Shown one piece after another: positions 16,188 to 25,510 of a stretch of DNA of 64,000 bases (positions are counted from its first letter, which is position 1; every line of letters begins with the position of its first letter). Source of the DNA: Paenibacillus faecis. Lineage in GTDB: Bacteria > Bacillota > Bacilli > Paenibacillales > Paenibacillaceae. The position numbers were made by a program, and so were the translations under genes. The notes beneath the pieces are model-generated. The model had not been told where the DNA came from, searched no databases, and saw only the letters and a program-made list of their open reading frames with translations. Location: NCBI RefSeq assembly GCF_008084145.1, contig NZ_VSDO01000006.1, positions 1-64,000 on the forward strand, read 5' to 3'.

Positions 16188-17191
16188 TCGGTAAATACAT
16201 ACGGGAGCGGCTAAGCTGGATTTTGCTCGTGCTGTTCCTCCAAGGGCTGCTGTTGTTTGTCGCTTATTTGGACAATACGATCCCGTTTCTGCCGATGGTG
16301 TATATCGCGTTTTTATCGCTGTTGATATTCACGGGCTTCCTTCTGGTCCGTTATACCAAAGAAACGAAGTTCTATAAGACTCTCGATTCCTGGGAGGATA
16401 CCTATGATCTTTCCTCCATCGCTCCCCCGGAGAGCCCGTTCGAAACGATCGCGCTGGACCGGCTGACGCTGCAAACCGAGCGGTTCAAAAAGGAATCCTC
16501 GCAGCACCTTGTCGAGCTGGAAAGGGAGAAGGACGACCTCCTTTCCTGGATCCACGAAGTGAAAACGCCGCTGACCACCCTGCAGTTGATCATCGACCGG
16601 ATGGATGACGAAGCGCTCAAATCCCAGCTGATGTACGAGTGGCTGCGCATTCATCTTTTGCTGGATCAGCAGCTCCACCAGAAGCGGATTCCTTTTATGA
16701 AAAATGACGTGTATATCGAGCGGACCACCTTGGAAGCCGTCATTCACAAGGAAATCAAAGCGCTCAGATCCTGGTGCCTGCAAAAAGGGATCGGCTTCGA
16801 TGTGTCCCTCGCGGCGGAGGAAGTGCTGACGGACGAGAAGTGGCTGGGCTTTATCCTCAGGCAGCTTCTGACGAACGCCGTGAAATACAGCAGCGCTTCT
16901 TCCGACATCGTGATTGAAAGCGAGGAAGAGGAGGGGCGGGTCCGGCTGCGGATTCGCGATCACGGCCGCGGGATTGATCCGAAGGACATGCCGCGTATTT
17001 TTGATAAGGGCTTTACGTCGACGACGATGCACAAGGACACCGCTGCAACCGGTATGGGACTCTATTTGGCGAAAAAGTCCGCGGAAGCGTTGTCCATCCG
17101 GATTGAAGTGGAGTCCAGACAGGGAGAGGGAGCCACCTTCTCGCTCGTTTTTCCGAAGAGCAATGAATTCGTAAGTTTGAGTCAGCTGTAG
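16184..17191 (+). CDS. bceS: BceS-like intramembrane-sensing histidine kinase
   Basis: A 335-aa sensor kinase with two close membrane helices (about 11-28 and 36-55) and practically no extracellular loop, the hallmark of BceS-type kinases that sense through their partner ABC transporter. Phospho-acceptor His124 lies in SWIHEVKTPLTTLQ; the N box is LRQLLTNAVKYSS, G1 is DHGRGIDPKDMPRIFDKGFTS and G2 is GMGLYLAKKSAE. The ATGA overlap with bceR indicates translational coupling. It is followed by the operator-like hairpin and bceAB, so the four genes form one resistance module. Confidence 0.9.
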   Translation: MIGKYIRERLSWILLVLFLQGLLLFVAYLDNTIPFLPMVYIAFLSLLIFTGFLLVRYTKETKFYKTLDSWEDTYDLSSIAPPESPFETIALDRLTLQTERFKKESSQHLVELEREKDDLLSWIHEVKTPLTTLQLIIDRMDDEALKSQLMYEWLRIHLLLDQQLHQKRIPFMKNDVYIERTTLEAVIHKEIKALRSWCLQKGIGFDVSLAAEEVLTDEKWLGFILRQLLTNAVKYSSASSDIVIESEEEEGRVRLRIRDHGRGIDPKDMPRIFDKGFTSTTMHKDTAATGMGLYLAKKSAEALSIRIEVESRQGEGATFSLVFPKSNEFVSLSQL

Positions 17192-17196
17192 CGAGG

Positions 17197-17224
17197 CATG
17201 TGACAACATTGTCACATGCTTTTC
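17197..17224 (+). promoter_or_regulatory. BceR-type operator / hairpin before bceA
   Basis: GCATGTGAC..GTCACATGC is a long perfect dyad containing TGACA-ACAT-TGTCA (17201-17214), matching the TnACA-N4-TGTnA pattern described for BceR-like regulators. A -10-like TATGAT lies at 17268-17273. The dyad is also followed by TTTT, so it may double as a weak terminator for bceRS. Confidence 0.7.
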
Positions 17225-17301
17225 TGCTTTGTTCGTCGAATCGAAGGAAAGAGCCGGGCCTCTCGCTTATGATTAGAGCATGAACTGAAGGAGTGGTGGA
17301 A

Positions 17302-18057
17302 ATGGCAATTTTGGAAGCCAGTAAAATTTATAAAAGCTACGGAAATAAATTCAATAAGCAGGAAGTGCTGAAAGGCATCGATTTAAGCGTGGAGAAGGGC
17401 GAGTTCGTCAGCATTATGGGCGCCTCGGGATCGGGGAAAACCACCCTGCTGAACGTGTTGTCTTCGATCGACAAGGTCAGCCTCGGCAGCATCAAAATCG
17501 AAGGCAAAGAATTCACAGGCCTGAAAGAAAAGGATTTGGCCGAATTCCGAAAACATCATCTGGGTTTTATATTTCAGGAGTACAATCTGCTCGACACGTT
17601 GACCGTAAAGGAAAACGTACTCCTTCCATTATCGATCAAACAAGTCTCCCGGAAGGAAGCGGACCATAAATTCCGCGAGGTGGCCACGGAGCTGGGGATT
17701 TACGAACTGAAAGACAAGTATCCGAACGAGATCTCCGGCGGTCAAAAACAGCGGACTTCGGCGGCGCGGGCCTTTATTCACGAGCCTAGCATTATTTTCG
17801 CGGACGAACCGACGGGAGCACTGGACTCCAAATCAGCCTCCGATCTGCTGAACAAGCTGAGCGAGTTAAACCGCAAGATGGAGGCCACGATCATCATGGT
17901 GACCCATGATCCGGTGGCGGCGAGCTATTGCGGCCGGGTTGTTTTTATCAAGGACGGACAAATCTATACGCAGCTCAATAAAGGTGAGGAAACGCGGCAA
18001 GCCTTCTTCAACGACATTATGAAGACGCAGGGCGTATTGGGCGGTGTTCAGGGATGA
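17302..18057 (+). CDS. bceA: BceA-like ABC transporter ATP-binding protein
   Basis: A 251-aa ATPase of the MacB/LolD-like peptide-detoxification group. Walker A is GASGSGKTTLLN, then the Q-loop FIFQEYNLLDTLTVKENV, signature ISGGQKQRTSAARAFIHEP (an unusual Thr-Ser after QR), Walker B IIFADEPTGALDSK and H-loop MVTHDPVAASYC. AAGGAG lies 8 nt before the ATG at 17302; an in-frame GTG at 17293 falls inside that site. The stop overlaps the permease start by 4 nt. With BceB it would free lipid-bound targets from peptide antibiotics such as bacitracin and report flux to BceS. Confidence 0.92.
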   Translation: MAILEASKIYKSYGNKFNKQEVLKGIDLSVEKGEFVSIMGASGSGKTTLLNVLSSIDKVSLGSIKIEGKEFTGLKEKDLAEFRKHHLGFIFQEYNLLDTLTVKENVLLPLSIKQVSRKEADHKFREVATELGIYELKDKYPNEISGGQKQRTSAARAFIHEPSIIFADEPTGALDSKSASDLLNKLSELNRKMEATIIMVTHDPVAASYCGRVVFIKDGQIYTQLNKGEETRQAFFNDIMKTQGVLGGVQG

Positions 18058-19991
18058 ACATCAACTACCTGATTTTTCGCAATTTAAAGAAAAACCTGAA
18101 AAACTACTATTTGTACGTATTCGCCTTAATTTTCAGCGTGGCTTTATATTTCGCGTTCGTTACGCTGCAGTATGATCCGGCCATGGAGGAGATTAAAGGC
18201 TCCGTTAAAGGCGCGGCCGGACTTGCCGCCGCCTCGGTTCTTCTCGTCGTGATCGTCGCCGTATTCTTGCTCTATGCGAACAATATTTTTATCAAGCGGC
18301 GGGGGAAAGAAATCGGCTTGTTCCAGTTGATCGGCTTGACGAAAGGAAAAATATTCCGCATCCTGAGCAGCGAAAATTTGATTCTCTATTTCGGTTCGAT
18401 GTTGATCGGTATTTTCCTCGGCTTTGCCTCTTCCAGGCTGTTATTGATGATTCTGTTCAAGATCATCGGCGTGGATGCCCAAGCGTCGCTGAATTTTTCG
18501 GTACAAGCTTTAGTGCAGACTGTCATTGTCTTCGCGGCGATCTATTTGTTGATTATGCTGATGAATTATTTGTTTATCAGACGGCAGAGCATACTTTCCT
18601 TGTTCCGTGTCGTTTCCACGACCGAAAATACGGTCCGCAGAATGACATTATCGCAAGTGATCATCGGTTTTTTGGGAATTTCGCTTATTTTGTTCGGCTA
18701 TTATGTGTCCACTAAGCTGTTTAGTGGCGCTTATGACCAGATGAACAAGTTATTTATGGCGATGCTTCTGATCCTGGGCTCGGTGATTGTGGGAACTTAT
18801 CTCTTCTATAAAGGATCGGTAAGCTTTGTTTTCAACCTGATCCGCAAAAGCAAAGGCGGTTATTTGTCGCTCAATGAAGTGCTCTCGCTCTCGTCCATCA
18901 TGTTCCGGATGAAATCGAACGCTCTGCTGCTCACAATTATCACAACGGTGTCCGCATTGGCCATCGGGTTGTTGTCGCTCAGCTATATCTCCTACTATTC
19001 GGCGGAAGAGTCGTCCAGGCAAACGGCGCCGAATCATTTTACGCTGTTGGAGGAAAAGGATATAACGGCGTTTACCGCGGCTCTGCAGAAAGAAGGCATC
19101 GATTACACGGTGATTCGCCGGGATGTGATTGTGATGGATGCCGATGTTTCCCGGTTAGTCGGGGTTAGCGTGGCGGAAGGGTCAAACGGGATCATGTCTT
19201 TGCCCATCGTCGATGAGAAATCGGTCGCAGGGGCGGAGCTTTTGCCCGGAGAAGCCTTGTTAACCGGCTCCAGCGATGCCATGAAGCAGTTTATGGGAAT
19301 CCAGTCCACGGGGGATTTGGAGCTGAAGGGACGGACGCAATCGTTTCCTTTGCATGTCAAGGGATTGAATAAAGAATCGGTGGTTTCTTTGTATTTTTCC
19401 AAGGGGGTTCCGACGCTCGTCGTGAACCATACGGTGTTCGAGCGGCTGGACAAAGAGAAGGTGCCGGACCTGCAAAGAATGCCCAGCGTATACATGGGAA
19501 TCGATATCACCGATCAAAGCAGGCTGGAACAGGCGAATGATCTCTACAATGAGTTGAGGGTTGACGAAAAAAATGGCTATATTTCCCGATTGAACAGCAT
19601 TGCCGATCAAAAAAGCAGCATGGGGCTCATCATGTTTATCGTGGCTTTTCTCGGTCTAACTTTCCTCATTACCTCCGGCTGCATTTTGTATTTCAAGCAA
19701 ATGGGGGAGGGCGAAGAGGAGAAGCCGAGTTATACGATCTTGCGCAAACTCGGGTTTACGCAAGGCAATCTGCTGCGCGGTATTAAGATCAAGCAGATAT
19801 TCAGCTTCGGCATTCCGCTCGTGGTTGGGCTATCGCACAGTTATTTTGCCGTCCAATCCGGCTGGTTCTTCTTCGGAACCGAACTATGGACGCCGATGTT
19901 CCTGGTCATGCTCCTCTATACATTGCTTTACAGCATCTTCGGCATTTTGTCGGTGCTGTTCTATAAGCGGGTAATTAAGGAGTCGTTGTAA
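18054..19991 (+). CDS. bceB: BceB-like FtsX-domain permease
   Basis: A 645-aa permease with about ten membrane helices. Four helices and an FtsX-type unit lie at the N-terminus (IKRRGKEIGLFQLIGLTKGKI, the typical cytoplasmic loop), and three more helices precede a large extracytoplasmic domain of about 200 residues (about 318-520), the substrate-recognition and signalling feature of BceB proteins. The last three helices lie near 525-545, 580-600 and 610-635. Translationally coupled to bceA. The large domain determines peptide specificity, but the ligand cannot be inferred here. Confidence 0.92.
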   Translation: MNINYLIFRNLKKNLKNYYLYVFALIFSVALYFAFVTLQYDPAMEEIKGSVKGAAGLAAASVLLVVIVAVFLLYANNIFIKRRGKEIGLFQLIGLTKGKIFRILSSENLILYFGSMLIGIFLGFASSRLLLMILFKIIGVDAQASLNFSVQALVQTVIVFAAIYLLIMLMNYLFIRRQSILSLFRVVSTTENTVRRMTLSQVIIGFLGISLILFGYYVSTKLFSGAYDQMNKLFMAMLLILGSVIVGTYLFYKGSVSFVFNLIRKSKGGYLSLNEVLSLSSIMFRMKSNALLLTIITTVSALAIGLLSLSYISYYSAEESSRQTAPNHFTLLEEKDITAFTAALQKEGIDYTVIRRDVIVMDADVSRLVGVSVAEGSNGIMSLPIVDEKSVAGAELLPGEALLTGSSDAMKQFMGIQSTGDLELKGRTQSFPLHVKGLNKESVVSLYFSKGVPTLVVNHTVFERLDKEKVPDLQRMPSVYMGIDITDQSRLEQANDLYNELRVDEKNGYISRLNSIADQKSSMGLIMFIVAFLGLTFLITSGCILYFKQMGEGEEEKPSYTILRKLGFTQGNLLRGIKIKQIFSFGIPLVVGLSHSYFAVQSGWFFFGTELWTPMFLVMLLYTLLYSIFGILSVLFYKRVIKESL

Positions 19992-20043
19992 GGAATTGCG
20001 TAAAATATGTGACCGCTAAATGGAAAAAGGAGATCTCAAAGCT

Positions 20044-20898
20044 ATGGAAACCATTTTTTCAATCCTGAAATCGATTATTTTGGGGATCGTGGAGGGAGTT
20101 ACCGAATTCCTGCCGGTCTCTTCCACGGGCCATCTGGTCATCTTTGAAAACTTGCTGGGCTTCAAAGGGACGACCCCGTCTTATGTGGAGATGTATACGT
20201 ACGTTATTCAACTGGGAGCGATATTGGCGGTCATCGTCCTGTATTGGGGCAAAATCAAGGATACGCTGGTCAATTTCTTCCCGCAGAAGGTCGGTTTTGA
20301 AAAGTCGGGATTCCGCTTTTGGCTGATGCTGGCGATCGCCTGTATTCCGGGAGGCGTGTTCGGCGTCCTGCTGAACGACTGGTCGGATGAGCATCTGTTT
20401 ACGCCATTTATCGTGGCGTTCACACTGTTTTTCGGCGGGCTGTGGATGCTTTACGCGGAGAAAAAATTCCGCAACAACGGGCTGGGCGGCGGAGGCGACG
20501 AGTTGAACGTCACGGTCAAACAAGCGCTGATCATCGGCGCTTTCCAATGCCTCGCCATTATTCCGGGCATGTCGCGCTCGGCTTCGACCATCATCGGCGG
20601 CTGGGTAGCGGGCTTGACCACGGTGGCGGCGGCGGAGTTTTCGTTCTTCCTGGCGATTCCGGTCATGGTGGGAATGAGTTTCCTGAAAATCATGAAGATC
20701 GGTGGATTTTCATCGATGACTTCGACCGAACTGATTTCGCTCGGCGTCGGCTTTGTCGTTTCGTTTCTCGTCGCGCTCGCCGTCATCAGCAAGTTTATTT
20801 CGTATCTGCAAAAGAAACCGATGAAGGTATTCGTATACTACCGGATGATTTTTGCGATTATCGTCCTGATCGCCGGGCTGGCCGGCTTGTTCCACTAA
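20044..20898 (+). CDS. uppP: Undecaprenyl-diphosphatase (BacA/UppP)
   Basis: Integral membrane phosphatase recycling undecaprenyl pyrophosphate to the monophosphate carrier for cell-wall synthesis; over-expression gives bacitracin resistance. Diagnostic motifs: GIVEGVTEFLPVSSTGHL (residues about 13-30), the second repeat IIPGMSRSASTI (about 178-189), and eight predicted helices; 284 aa. The ATG at 20044 has AAGGAG about 12 nt upstream, while an earlier in-frame ATG (20020) would add a non-homologous stretch. It lies 52 nt after bceB in the same direction, so target recycling and target protection are genetically linked. Confidence 0.95.
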   Translation: METIFSILKSIILGIVEGVTEFLPVSSTGHLVIFENLLGFKGTTPSYVEMYTYVIQLGAILAVIVLYWGKIKDTLVNFFPQKVGFEKSGFRFWLMLAIACIPGGVFGVLLNDWSDEHLFTPFIVAFTLFFGGLWMLYAEKKFRNNGLGGGGDELNVTVKQALIIGAFQCLAIIPGMSRSASTIIGGWVAGLTTVAAAEFSFFLAIPVMVGMSFLKIMKIGGFSSMTSTELISLGVGFVVSFLVALAVISKFISYLQKKPMKVFVYYRMIFAIIVLIAGLAGLFH

Positions 20899-20988
20899 AC
20901 GAATCCGTGAGACTATAACGGAAATTCCACCTTCTTAGACATGTTGTGTCCGGCATATAGCTATGAAAAAGATAATAGCGGGGTGGGA

Positions 20989-21195
20989 ATGGTGAAGGCG
21001 GCAACAGCGGATGGGGAGTTTCGCGTTTATGTGATGGAAGCGTCGGCGGTCCGGGATTTTATCCTGATCGAATTCGGTCTAGGCACTTTGTTTTACAAAG
21101 CTTGGCTGCTTCTAATGCATAACGCTTTTCTGGCCGGAACAGGGAGTTGGCTGACAACGGAGATGGTGAAAAGGGTATATAAACGGCTGATATAA
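20989..21195 (+). CDS. Small hypothetical protein (68 aa)
   Basis: Unrecognised 68-aa ORF with GGGGTGGG shortly before the ATG. It contains one hydrophobic stretch (LGTLFYKAWLLLMHNAFLAG) and a basic C-terminus (VKRVYKRLI). It follows uppP by 90 nt and precedes a strong bidirectional terminator. Codon usage looks plausible but there is no family evidence. Confidence 0.4.
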   Translation: MVKAATADGEFRVYVMEASAVRDFILIEFGLGTLFYKAWLLLMHNAFLAGTGSWLTTEMVKRVYKRLI

Positions 21196-21222
21196 TAAAG
21201 AGGAGATTTTGGCCAAAAAATA

Positions 21223-21260
21223 GGAAGCTTCGACGGCGATGTCGAAGCTTCCTTGTTTTT
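21223..21260. terminator. Bidirectional terminator
   Basis: GGAAGCTTCGAC..GTCGAAGCTTCC is a 12-bp perfect stem with a T-rich tail on both strands. It separates the uppP-side small gene (+) from the secreted protein gene (-). Confidence 0.9.
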
Positions 21261-21273
21261 AGAGAAGAAACAA

Positions 21274-22299
21274 TTAGGACTTTATGCCATTAGCAGGGAT
21301 AAGCTCCAACGAATAGAATTTCCCCTTTTTATTGATTTTGCCGAGAAGCGTAGGGGCGCCTTTCTTGGTAAACGTATATTCATTGTTCTTAATGGTGACG
21401 CTATACCCCTTCAGATTCAAACCAAACAGGCTGGACGCTTTCGTCTTGACCGCCGCGATCGCCTGGTTCTTGGAGAGCTTCGGTTTGGCGAAGGACCGCG
21501 CAAAGTCCTTGTCATCGGCCCAATCCTTGCCGAATTCATTGACAACAGCCCAGGTTTTCCCTGTTTTCGCCCCGATCACAACCCGATTCAGGTCATTGTC
21601 GTCACGATAAATCCACGTAAACTCTTTTTCCCCTTGTTTATACTTGACCGCGTATTCAAAGGCGATCGTCTTTGTGATCCCCAGGGATTTTAGTGCCCGG
21701 TTCGCCTGGTTCGTGAATTTCGAATTAGCGCTGCTGATCGGGGTTGAAATCTTTGCCGTGATTTGGTTGTTACGATCCAGATCGATTTCCAGGCTCTGGT
21801 TAGTCCCCCAGATCACCCAATAATTGCGGGGTTCGTTGTCCTGGTATGGGAAGTAAACCCGCCATAACGCCTCGGGCTTGAAGACATTTCCGGTATCGAA
21901 AGTTTTCAAAAAAGAGGAGACGCCGGTCTGTAACGCGGGGTCCAGAACTTGCTTCAGCCCCTCCGCTTTGTAGTAAATGGTGGTGGATTCAACCCGTCCT
22001 TTTGTCGGGTTATATTGCTGAATAAACTCCGCATCCGATTTACCGGTCAAGGTCCCGTTGATTTGCCACATTGATTCGATGTTCTTATCGACACCCGTGA
22101 ACTGAATTTGTTGTCCCGGTGCGACTTTGTTTAGAGCACTCGTTAGCCGCAAAGTGACGTCTTGATCCAGCTCAACGGCCGAAATGCTCTGCTGATAATC
22201 GGTCCCGGTCGGAGTTTCGGCGGCATATAAGGGGGCGCTAGAGAGCAGAAGAGAGGTAATTGTGGTGGTAAGTGCGATGGTTCTCCATTTTTTTTGCAT
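21274..22299 (-). CDS. Secreted protein with PepSY/YcdB-like repeats
   Basis: A 341-aa exported protein. The signal peptide is MQKKWRTIALTTTITSLLLSSAPLYAAE. The mature part consists of alternating helix-strand units resembling PepSY/YcdB-YcdC modules (for example FTNQANRALKSLGI followed by FEYAVKYKQGEKEFTWIYRDDNDLNRVVIGAKTG-like strands, and KNQAIAAVKTKASSLFGLNLKGY near the C-terminus). The family assignment is tentative; the function is probably extracellular or cell-wall associated. AGGAGG lies 9 nt before the ATG. It diverges from the secreted protein gene at 22489 across a 190-bp AT-rich intergenic region. Confidence 0.75.
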   Translation of the reverse strand: MQKKWRTIALTTTITSLLLSSAPLYAAETPTGTDYQQSISAVELDQDVTLRLTSALNKVAPGQQIQFTGVDKNIESMWQINGTLTGKSDAEFIQQYNPTKGRVESTTIYYKAEGLKQVLDPALQTGVSSFLKTFDTGNVFKPEALWRVYFPYQDNEPRNYWVIWGTNQSLEIDLDRNNQITAKISTPISSANSKFTNQANRALKSLGITKTIAFEYAVKYKQGEKEFTWIYRDDNDLNRVVIGAKTGKTWAVVNEFGKDWADDKDFARSFAKPKLSKNQAIAAVKTKASSLFGLNLKGYSVTIKNNEYTFTKKGAPTLLGKINKKGKFYSLELIPANGIKS

Positions 22300-22488
22300 G
22301 TGTAATATCCTCCTGTACTAACAATAAAAATCTCACAAAGCAATAAACGTTCAAACTATGGAAAAAGTTGCATAGACAAAAAGATCCATTATTCATTGGG
22401 CTCAACGCCCTAAAAAATATTATTGTTAGGTCTATGGTCCTTGTGTTAATGTGGTAGTATTACCAATTGACTAGCAAGGAGAGGCAGC

Positions 22489-23136
22489 ATGAAGAAATTT
22501 AATATGATTCTAAGTATTATAATGGCGATGATGATCTCCTTTCTGGCCGGGGTTTATGCGGCTCCAGCCCTTCAGAAGAACGGGTTCGGGCCGCCGGCCG
22601 TGGAGGGAGCAACGGTTAACGCGGCGGATGCCAACGGAAAAGGCGACAAGAACACAGAGGCGAAGCAAACCGGAACAAATGCGGGGGTATCCGATCCGGA
22701 TTCCGGTTCGACGGAGGGCGATCAAAACCCGACCGACGCCGCGCAAGAGAAAGGCAAATCCGCCACAGTGGTAACCGGGGGAGAGATCGGGGAGCCGATT
22801 ACGTTCAATTACAGCATCAACAGTGCCGATGGCGTCAAGCTGACGTGGGAAGGGGATAACCTGACGGGGAAAACCATCAATTACTACACCGCCGAAATCA
22901 GCACATTCAACCCTGTGGGCGATCCGTCTCACGATCAAATGACGGGTGACAGCACATTTAAGCTGAAATACGTGGGTCCGGTAAAACCCGGCGATAAGAT
23001 GCTGTTATTCGATCTGTTTACATATCAGGGCGCCTTACATACGATTCGAATCGACAAATTTATTCTGGAATACGATGACGGTACGACGGAAACGATCGAC
23101 TACGGTTACGAAACCAGCGACAGCAGCGGACTATAA
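22489..23136 (+). CDS. Secreted hypothetical protein with acidic linker
   Basis: A 215-aa exported protein, not recognised. Signal peptide about residues 1-24 (ISFLAGVYAAPA). Residues about 35-95 are a low-complexity Gly/Asn/Asp/Thr/Glu linker; residues about 100-210 form a compact beta-rich domain (ITFNYSINSADGVKLTW, FKLKYVGPVKPGDKMLLFDLF, IDKFILEYDDGT). Repeated D/E/N near the C-terminus may bind calcium (inference). AAGGAG lies 8 nt before the ATG; a long perfect terminator follows immediately. Confidence 0.75.
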   Translation: MKKFNMILSIIMAMMISFLAGVYAAPALQKNGFGPPAVEGATVNAADANGKGDKNTEAKQTGTNAGVSDPDSGSTEGDQNPTDAAQEKGKSATVVTGGEIGEPITFNYSINSADGVKLTWEGDNLTGKTINYYTAEISTFNPVGDPSHDQMTGDSTFKLKYVGPVKPGDKMLLFDLFTYQGALHTIRIDKFILEYDDGTTETIDYGYETSDSSGL

Positions 23137-23138
23137 AA

Positions 23139-23186
23139 CGCGAGCCTCATTAAGGATTAAATCCTTAATGAGGCTCGCTTTTTTAG
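23139..23186 (+). terminator. Strong intrinsic terminator
   Basis: A stem of about 20 bp (GCGAGCCTCATTAAGGAT and its complement) with a 2-nt centre, followed by TTTTTT. Confidence 0.95.
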
Positions 23187-23297
23187 TTATTAACCGGGAG
23201 GAGGCCTGCGTCTCTTTTGAAAGAAAAGGGTAAATGTATTACCGAATGGTTCACCGGAAACAGGTGTTCGTGATCCAAGTAAAGGAGGGCGAGTTCG

Positions 23298-25499
23298 TTG
23301 AGCAAAATCATCTTTGTATCCAACCGATTGCCTGTTACCGTAAAAAAACAGGAAACCGGGTTGATTTATAACGAGAGCATCGGGGGTCTGGCCACCGGCT
23401 TGAAGAGTTACCATCAGCAAGGAGGCAGCCTTTGGGCAGGCTGGCCGGGGATCGCAAGCGATGCGCTTGTGGAGGAAGATCGGCAGACGATCGGGAAAGA
23501 GCTGCGGAAGAAGTACCAGTGTCTACCGGTCTTTTTGTCGGAGCGGGAGATCGATCAGTACTATCACGGCTTTTGTAACGAAACGATTTGGCCTTTATTT
23601 CACTATTTCACGGGCCATACGCAGTACAGTCAGGAAACCTGGGAGGCTTATAAACGGGTTAATGAAAAATTTTTTGAAGCTCTTATCCCGGTCATAGGGG
23701 ACCAAGATACGATTTGGATCCACGATTACCAACTCATGCTGCTGCCTCAAATGATTCGGGAGAAGTATCCGGAAGCCCGGATCGGCTTTTTCCTGCATAT
23801 TCCGTTCCCGTCTTTTGAAATATTCAGACTCTTGATCTGGCGGGAGGAGATATTGCAGGGTCTGCTGGGCGCGAATCTGATCGGTTTCCACACCTATGAC
23901 TATGTACGCCATTTTGTCAGCAGTGTGCGGCGGATCTTGGGCATCGAGCATAATCTTTACAAATTAAATTGCGAAACCCATACCGTTCGAGTCGACGCGT
24001 TTCCGATGGGGATCGATTATGATTATTTCAATAAGCATCGCACCGAGCAGGTTTCGGCAGAATTGGAGGCGTTCATCGAAAGCACCCAGGAGATCCGAAA
24101 TATCGTCTCGATCGACCGGCTGGATTACACAAAGGGAATCCCGGATCGTATCCGCGCCTTTAAACGGTTTCTGGAGGATTATCCCGAATATCACGAGCGG
24201 GTCCGCTTGAACCTGATCGTGGCTCCTTCGCGGGTTGAAGTGGAAACGTACGACCGCCTTAAACGGGAAATCGAAACGCTGGTCAGCGAAGTGAACGGGC
24301 GGTTTGGCACCGTAAATTGGATGCCCGTCTGGTTCTTCTTCCGCACCTTCAGCCAGGAGGATCTGATCGCGTTCTATCGCCACAGCGACGTCTTGCTGGT
24401 GACCCCACTGCGGGACGGAATGAACCTGGTCGCCAAGGAGTACATCGCCGCGCGACATGACTTTAAAGGTATGCTCGTCATGAGCGAGACCGCCGGCGCC
24501 GCCAGTGAGCTGGGGGAAGCCGTCATCGTGAACGCCAATGACCACGGGGCCATCGCCAGAGGGATCAAGGCCGCCTTGGATATGCCGGAAGCGGAGATCA
24601 TGGAACGGAACCGGCGGATGCACCACCGCATTTCGCGATACCATGTGCGTTTTTGGGCGGACGAGTTTATCCATGCGCTTAGCAGCGCGGAGCAAGATGC
24701 GAAGCCGAGCAAGCCCCTACTCCAACTGACGGGGGATTCTCCCTTGGAAGAAGCTTACCAAAGTGCCGAGCATCGTCTGCTGTTCCTCGACTACGACGGC
24801 ACGTTAGTCGGCTTTAAAGCGACGCCGGATCAAGCGAAACCGGATGAAGAATTGAAACGCCTGTTGACCGAATTAAGCAAAGATACGGCAAATAAAGTAG
24901 TCATCATTACAGGCAGAGACCGGCATATCATAGAAAAGTGGCTCGGGGATCTGAATGTCTATATCATCGCCTCGCACGGCCTGTGGTTCCGGAAGCCGGG
25001 TGATTCCTGGGTGAAGACGATCAATGTGGACGATGCGTGGAAAGAACCGATTCGCCACATTCTTGAGATGTATACCGACCGGATGCCGGGATCCTTGATC
25101 GAGGAGAAGGATTACTCGCTTGCTTGGCATTATCGGCAGTGCGAACCGGATACGATCGCGCAGAAACGGGACGAACTCCGGGAGGCGCTGATTTCCATTA
25201 CGCAATCGATGAGCCTCGGTGTTCTTGAAGGGAACAAGGTGCTGGAAGTTAAGGATGCCAGAGTGAACAAAGGACACGGCGTGCATCTTTTGACCCGAAA
25301 CGACAAGTATGATTTCATTCTCGGCGTGGGGGACGATCATACGGATGAGGATTTGTTTGCGGCCCTGCCCGAGGAGGCTTACTCCATCAAAATCGGATCC
25401 GGGAATACGCATGCCGCTTATCGTCTGAAGTCCCCTAAAGAGATGCGCGTATTGCTCCGGAAAATGGTGGAGTACAGTAATTATAGACATTTTGTATAG
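23298..25499 (+). CDS. otsA-otsB: Fused trehalose-6-phosphate synthase / phosphatase
   Basis: A 733-aa bifunctional enzyme. Residues about 1-465 are a GT20 glycosyltransferase (OtsA-like: VSNRLPV, GGLATGL, WIHDYQLMLLPQMIR, FFLHIPFPSFEIFR, GIDYDYF, SIDRLDYTKGIPDRI, LRDGMNLVAKEY), which joins UDP-glucose and glucose-6-phosphate. Residues about 485-733 are a HAD trehalose-6-phosphatase (LLFLDYDGTLVGF nucleophile motif, VVIITGRDRHIIEKWLG, LEVKDARVNKGHGV, FILGVGDDHTDEDLF). The TTG start at 23298 has AAAGGAGGG 9 nt upstream. It sits 11 nt before galU, which makes the UDP-glucose donor. The two activities are separate proteins in many bacteria; the fusion ensures channelling. Confidence 0.95.
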   Translation: MSKIIFVSNRLPVTVKKQETGLIYNESIGGLATGLKSYHQQGGSLWAGWPGIASDALVEEDRQTIGKELRKKYQCLPVFLSEREIDQYYHGFCNETIWPLFHYFTGHTQYSQETWEAYKRVNEKFFEALIPVIGDQDTIWIHDYQLMLLPQMIREKYPEARIGFFLHIPFPSFEIFRLLIWREEILQGLLGANLIGFHTYDYVRHFVSSVRRILGIEHNLYKLNCETHTVRVDAFPMGIDYDYFNKHRTEQVSAELEAFIESTQEIRNIVSIDRLDYTKGIPDRIRAFKRFLEDYPEYHERVRLNLIVAPSRVEVETYDRLKREIETLVSEVNGRFGTVNWMPVWFFFRTFSQEDLIAFYRHSDVLLVTPLRDGMNLVAKEYIAARHDFKGMLVMSETAGAASELGEAVIVNANDHGAIARGIKAALDMPEAEIMERNRRMHHRISRYHVRFWADEFIHALSSAEQDAKPSKPLLQLTGDSPLEEAYQSAEHRLLFLDYDGTLVGFKATPDQAKPDEELKRLLTELSKDTANKVVIITGRDRHIIEKWLGDLNVYIIASHGLWFRKPGDSWVKTINVDDAWKEPIRHILEMYTDRMPGSLIEEKDYSLAWHYRQCEPDTIAQKRDELREALISITQSMSLGVLEGNKVLEVKDARVNKGHGVHLLTRNDKYDFILGVGDDHTDEDLFAALPEEAYSIKIGSGNTHAAYRLKSPKEMRVLLRKMVEYSNYRHFV

Positions 25500-25510
25500 G
25501 AGGAAGAGAG

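Noticed and set aside
23200..23297. Sigma-B-type promoter (GGGTAA) before the trehalose operon
   Set aside because: A GGGTAA hexamer exists, but no matching GTTT-type -35 element at the right distance could be found.
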